Source: Sutterella sp. | Lineage (GTDB): Bacteria; Pseudomonadota; Gammaproteobacteria; Burkholderiales; Burkholderiaceae_F | DNA: 9,291 nucleotides | Direction of reading: 5' to 3' | NCBI GenBank assembly: GCA_003543795.1 | Contig: DNBE01000057.1 | Coordinates: 1 to 9,291, forward strand | Shown: piece after piece, positions 5,841 to 9,291 of the stretch | Numbering within the stretch: position 1 is the stretch's first letter | Layout: every line of letters starts with the position of its first letter | Notes under the pieces: model-generated | What the model was told of the DNA's origin: nothing | Databases searched by the model: none | What the model saw: only the letters and a program-made list of their open reading frames with translations | Translations under genes and position numbers: made by a program

Positions 5841-5847
5841 AAAGGAG
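5841..5847 (+). promoter_or_regulatory. Ribosome binding site deciding the metK TTG start
   Basis: AAAGGAG lies six bases before the TTG at 5854-5856. No ATG or GTG in frame is better placed, and the protein from this TTG begins exactly where MetK family proteins begin ([18 protein letters not shown]). Confidence 0.85.
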
Positions 5848-5853
5848 CTTATC

Positions 5854-7044
<1,191 letters not shown>

Positions 7045-7062
7045 AGATATTTAAGGATAGTT

Positions 7063-8367
7063 ATGAAAAAACGTGTGCTAACCGGCATCAATACGACGGG
7101 AACTTTGCATATCGGTAATTACGTCGGCGCGATTCGCCCTTCGATTCAGGCTAGTCGCGACCCTGATGTGCAAAGTTTTTATTTCCTCGCGGATTTACAC
7201 GCTTTAATTAAGTGTCAAGATCCCGAGCGTGTCGCGCTTTCGCGGCGTCAAATCGCCGCGACCTGGTTAGCCTGCGGACTTAATCCCGACGAAGTCGTTT
7301 TTTATCGGCAAAGCGATTTGCCCGAAATCCCGGTTCTCAACTGGTTATTAACTTGTTCGACCTCCAAAGGGCAGATGAATCGCGCGCACGCTTATAAAGC
7401 CGTCATCGAGGCTCGCGCGGGCGAGCCCGATGTCGACGCGGGTGTTTCGATGGGGCTATTTTGCTATCCGATTTTGATGGCTGCCGACATCTTGATGTTT
7501 AACGCAGATCTCGTCCCTGTCGGTAAAGATCAGATTCAGCATATCGAAATGGCGCGAGACGTCGCGACGCGTTTTAATAACACTTACGGTGAAGCGTTTT
7601 TTACGCTTCCCGAAGCGCTCGTCGATACCGAGCATGATGTTTTACCCGGCCTTGACGGGCGCAAGATGAGTAAGTCTTATAACAACGTCATCCCGCTTTT
7701 TGAGGGAGGAGCGGCGGCGCTCCGCGAAACAATCGCCCAAATTAAAACCGATTCTCGGTTACCCGGCGAACCCAAAGACCCCGATAGCACGTCTTTGACG
7801 CGCTTATATGAAGCCTTCGCGACGCCGCAAGAGACGGCGGACTTCAGGGCAAGACTCGTCGACGGCTTGGCTTGGGGAGAAGCTAAGACGGAGCTTTTTG
7901 AAAAAATCGAAGGCGAAATCGGACCGATGCGCTCGCGCTACGAAACACTGATCGCCAAACCCGGCGAACTCGAAGCCGTTTTGCGCGAAGGGGCCGCAAA
8001 GGCGCGAGCCATCGCGACACCCTTTATCGAACGCTTGCGTGAAGCGGTAGGCTTAAGAAGTTTCTCGACCGAAGCGCTCGACAAAGCGCCTATTGAGCCT
8101 GTCCCTGTTAAAAAAGCGTTACCCGTTTTCAAGCAATATAAAGAAGGCGACTTTTTCTTCTTTAAGCTTTCTTGTGACGGAAAGACGTTGCTTCAAAGTA
8201 CGCCCTTTGCGAGCGGCCGGGAAGCGGGTCTTTGCATCGCGGCTTTAAAGTGTAACGGTATCGAAGCGTTCCTCGCGGTGCATCCGGAATGTTCGGGATG
8301 CGATACCGAAGCGGTTAAAGCGGCATTGATGGCGCTTCAAGAAGCCGAAGCCGAGAAAAACGCTTAA
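7063..8367 (+). CDS. trpS: Tryptophanyl-tRNA synthetase with C-terminal extension
   Basis: A class I aminoacyl-tRNA synthetase that charges tRNA-Trp. The ATP-binding HIGN is at 16-19 and KMSKS at 201-205 (GLDGRKMSKSYNN), with conserved GINTTGTLHIGNYVGA at the N-terminus and VGKDQIQHIEMARD (153-166). The catalytic core ends near residue 333, the length of E. coli TrpS (334). About 100 residues follow: a Pro- and Lys-rich linker (342-354) and a small domain (355-400) whose pattern FKQYKEGDFFFFKLSCDGKTLLQS plus GREAGLCIAALKCN resembles the DUF1508/YegP fold, then a tail with C410 and C413. I recall longer TrpS proteins in Burkholderiales, so this may be lineage-typical; its role is unknown. AAGGA (7053-7057) lies five bases before the ATG. 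Confidence 0.95.
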   Translation: MKKRVLTGINTTGTLHIGNYVGAIRPSIQASRDPDVQSFYFLADLHALIKCQDPERVALSRRQIAATWLACGLNPDEVVFYRQSDLPEIPVLNWLLTCSTSKGQMNRAHAYKAVIEARAGEPDVDAGVSMGLFCYPILMAADILMFNADLVPVGKDQIQHIEMARDVATRFNNTYGEAFFTLPEALVDTEHDVLPGLDGRKMSKSYNNVIPLFEGGAAALRETIAQIKTDSRLPGEPKDPDSTSLTRLYEAFATPQETADFRARLVDGLAWGEAKTELFEKIEGEIGPMRSRYETLIAKPGELEAVLREGAAKARAIATPFIERLREAVGLRSFSTEALDKAPIEPVPVKKALPVFKQYKEGDFFFFKLSCDGKTLLQSTPFASGREAGLCIAALKCNGIEAFLAVHPECSGCDTEAVKAALMALQEAEAEKNA

Positions 8368-8384
8368 ACGTTTTTTGATTCTTT

Positions 8385-8416
8385 AAAAAGGCGGCTTCTT
8401 GAAGCCGCCCCTTTTT
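8385..8416 (+). terminator. Rho-independent terminator of metK-trpS
   Basis: A perfect stem GGCGGCTT (8390-8397) with AAGCCGCC (8402-8409) closes around a CTTG loop and is followed by CC and T5 (8412-8416). An A5 run (8385-8389) precedes it. It lies 17 bases after the trpS stop and its T-run ends at the base before the ATG of the next gene. Confidence 0.9.
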
Positions 8417-9291
8417 ATGACCGAATTCAACTATCGACACATCGTCCGTTTAACCGTTCCGATGATCGCGAGCTTGGTGCTCGAGCAACTCATCGGCTTT
8501 ACGGACATCATCTTTTTAGGGCGTGTGAGCGAGACGGCCGTTGCCGCGAGCGCCTTGGGCGGCGTTGCCTTTTTGCTATTTGCGATGTTGGGTTTCGGTT
8601 ACGCGGTTGCTCCCCAATCGCAGATGGCTTTAGAAAACGGACGCGGTCATCCTCGGATTACGGGTCATATCTTTTCTCAAAGTCTTTACGCGCTCGGACT
8701 TCTTTGCCTCATTATTTTTGGGCTATCTTTTTTCGCGCCGCAAGCTTTTGACTACCTTGTTGAAGACGCGGCGATACGAGACGCCTCGATGGCGTACTTT
8801 CTCTGGCGCACGGCGGCCTTACCCTTCGCGTTTTTATGTATCGCGCTTCGAGCTTTTTTCATCGCGACTCTTCAGACGCGGCTTTTAACCGTGAGTTCTG
8901 CCGTCACCGTCGCGACGAACTGCGTTTTTAATTATGTTTTGATTTTCGGCGTTGGGCCGATTCCGGCCTTGGGGATTGTGGGCGCTGCCGTTGCTTCAGG
9001 CATTGCCGAAATCGCGACCGTCCTCCTTTTTCTGGTTTATCTTAAAAGAAGCGGAGACGCGACGCGTTACGGCCTTTGGCTTTTTTCGGCTTGGGACGCG
9101 CGCTTACAAAGCCTTTTAATCGTCCGCGGTCGTTGGACGATGCTTCAAGAAGCAATCGTCATGACCGCTTGGTTTTTATTTTTCGTTTGGGTCGAGCATC
9201 TCGGGCAAGAAGCGCTCGCGGTCAGTAACATCGTTCGAACGCTCGCGGACTTGCCTTGGATTTTGATGCACGCTTTCGCGGCGACGTGCGG
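8417..9291 (+). CDS. MATE-family efflux transporter (5' part)
   Basis: The frame is open from an ATG at 8417 to the window end, giving 291 residues of a multi-pass membrane protein that continues beyond it. The start MTEFNYRHIVRLTVPMIASLVLEQLIGFTD followed by FLGRVSETAVAASALGGVAF is typical of MATE (multidrug and toxin extrusion) exporters, which use Na+ or H+ gradients. Hydrophobic stretches consistent with TM helices are seen at about residues 12-32, 44-66, 88-107, 130-150, 160-180 and 186-206, matching the first six of twelve helices; a basic loop follows, and the seventh begins near 246. NorM, DinF or another subgroup cannot be separated from this part. No Shine-Dalgarno is present, since the terminator abuts the ATG. 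A later ATG (codon 16) would cut into the first helix and also lacks a ribosome site. Confidence 0.88.
   Translation, partial: MTEFNYRHIVRLTVPMIASLVLEQLIGFTDIIFLGRVSETAVAASALGGVAFLLFAMLGFGYAVAPQSQMALENGRGHPRITGHIFSQSLYALGLLCLIIFGLSFFAPQAFDYLVEDAAIRDASMAYFLWRTAALPFAFLCIALRAFFIATLQTRLLTVSSAVTVATNCVFNYVLIFGVGPIPALGIVGAAVASGIAEIATVLLFLVYLKRSGDATRYGLWLFSAWDARLQSLLIVRGRWTMLQEAIVMTAWFLFFVWVEHLGQEALAVSNIVRTLADLPWILMHAFAATC

Noticed and set aside
5797..5853. A 19-residue N-terminal extension of MetK from a TTG at 5797
   Set aside because: No ribosome site, no similarity to MetK, and it would run through leader hairpins. AAAGGAG before TTG 5854 and the family N-terminus decide the start.

Overview
The window looks like chromosomal housekeeping DNA from a Gram-negative betaproteobacterium of the order Burkholderiales. 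The DksA sequence carries the CEETGEPIG finger that I associate with that group. A metK gene lies divergent from an lpxL/htrB-type acyltransferase pair and dapF, an arrangement I recall as common there. A gut-associated Sutterellaceae-like lineage is possible, but that is only an impression. I see no IS element, phage gene, CRISPR array, tRNA or rRNA.

Layout. Bases 1-133 hold the 3' end of a plus-strand gene for a SHOCT-domain protein, which converges on dksA. The stretch between them carries two back-to-back hairpin terminators, one containing the dksA stop codon. From 5576 down to 198 all six genes lie on the minus strand. In transcription order they are two tandem LpxL/HtrB-family lipid A acyltransferases (overlapping), dapF, an RlmI-like 23S rRNA methyltransferase, a COG0523 (CobW-type) metal-linked GTPase and dksA. 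The first five are spaced 18 bp or less apart and look like one operon. dksA follows a 116 bp gap that has its own possible promoter and an operator-like inverted repeat.

From about 5590 to 5853 is a divergent intergenic region. Its metK side contains the most notable signal in the window. A stem, loop and downstream segment (5728-5786) reproduce, in order, most of the landmarks of a SAM-II riboswitch: P1, GAnUUAAC, UUGC, P1', UGAUAAA, GCUAAA. It lies just ahead of the SAM synthetase gene. metK (TTG start at 5854) and trpS follow as a plus-strand pair. trpS has a C-terminal extension of about 100 residues. A strong terminator then ends exactly at the ATG of a MATE-family transporter, which runs off the end of the window.

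How the parts fit: the minus-strand operon joins cell-envelope synthesis (lipid A acylation, meso-diaminopimelate) with ribosome modification. DksA and the GTPase belong to stringent response and metal homeostasis, and this DksA lacks three of the four zinc ligands. metK supplies the SAM that its leader may sense and that the RlmI-like enzyme uses.
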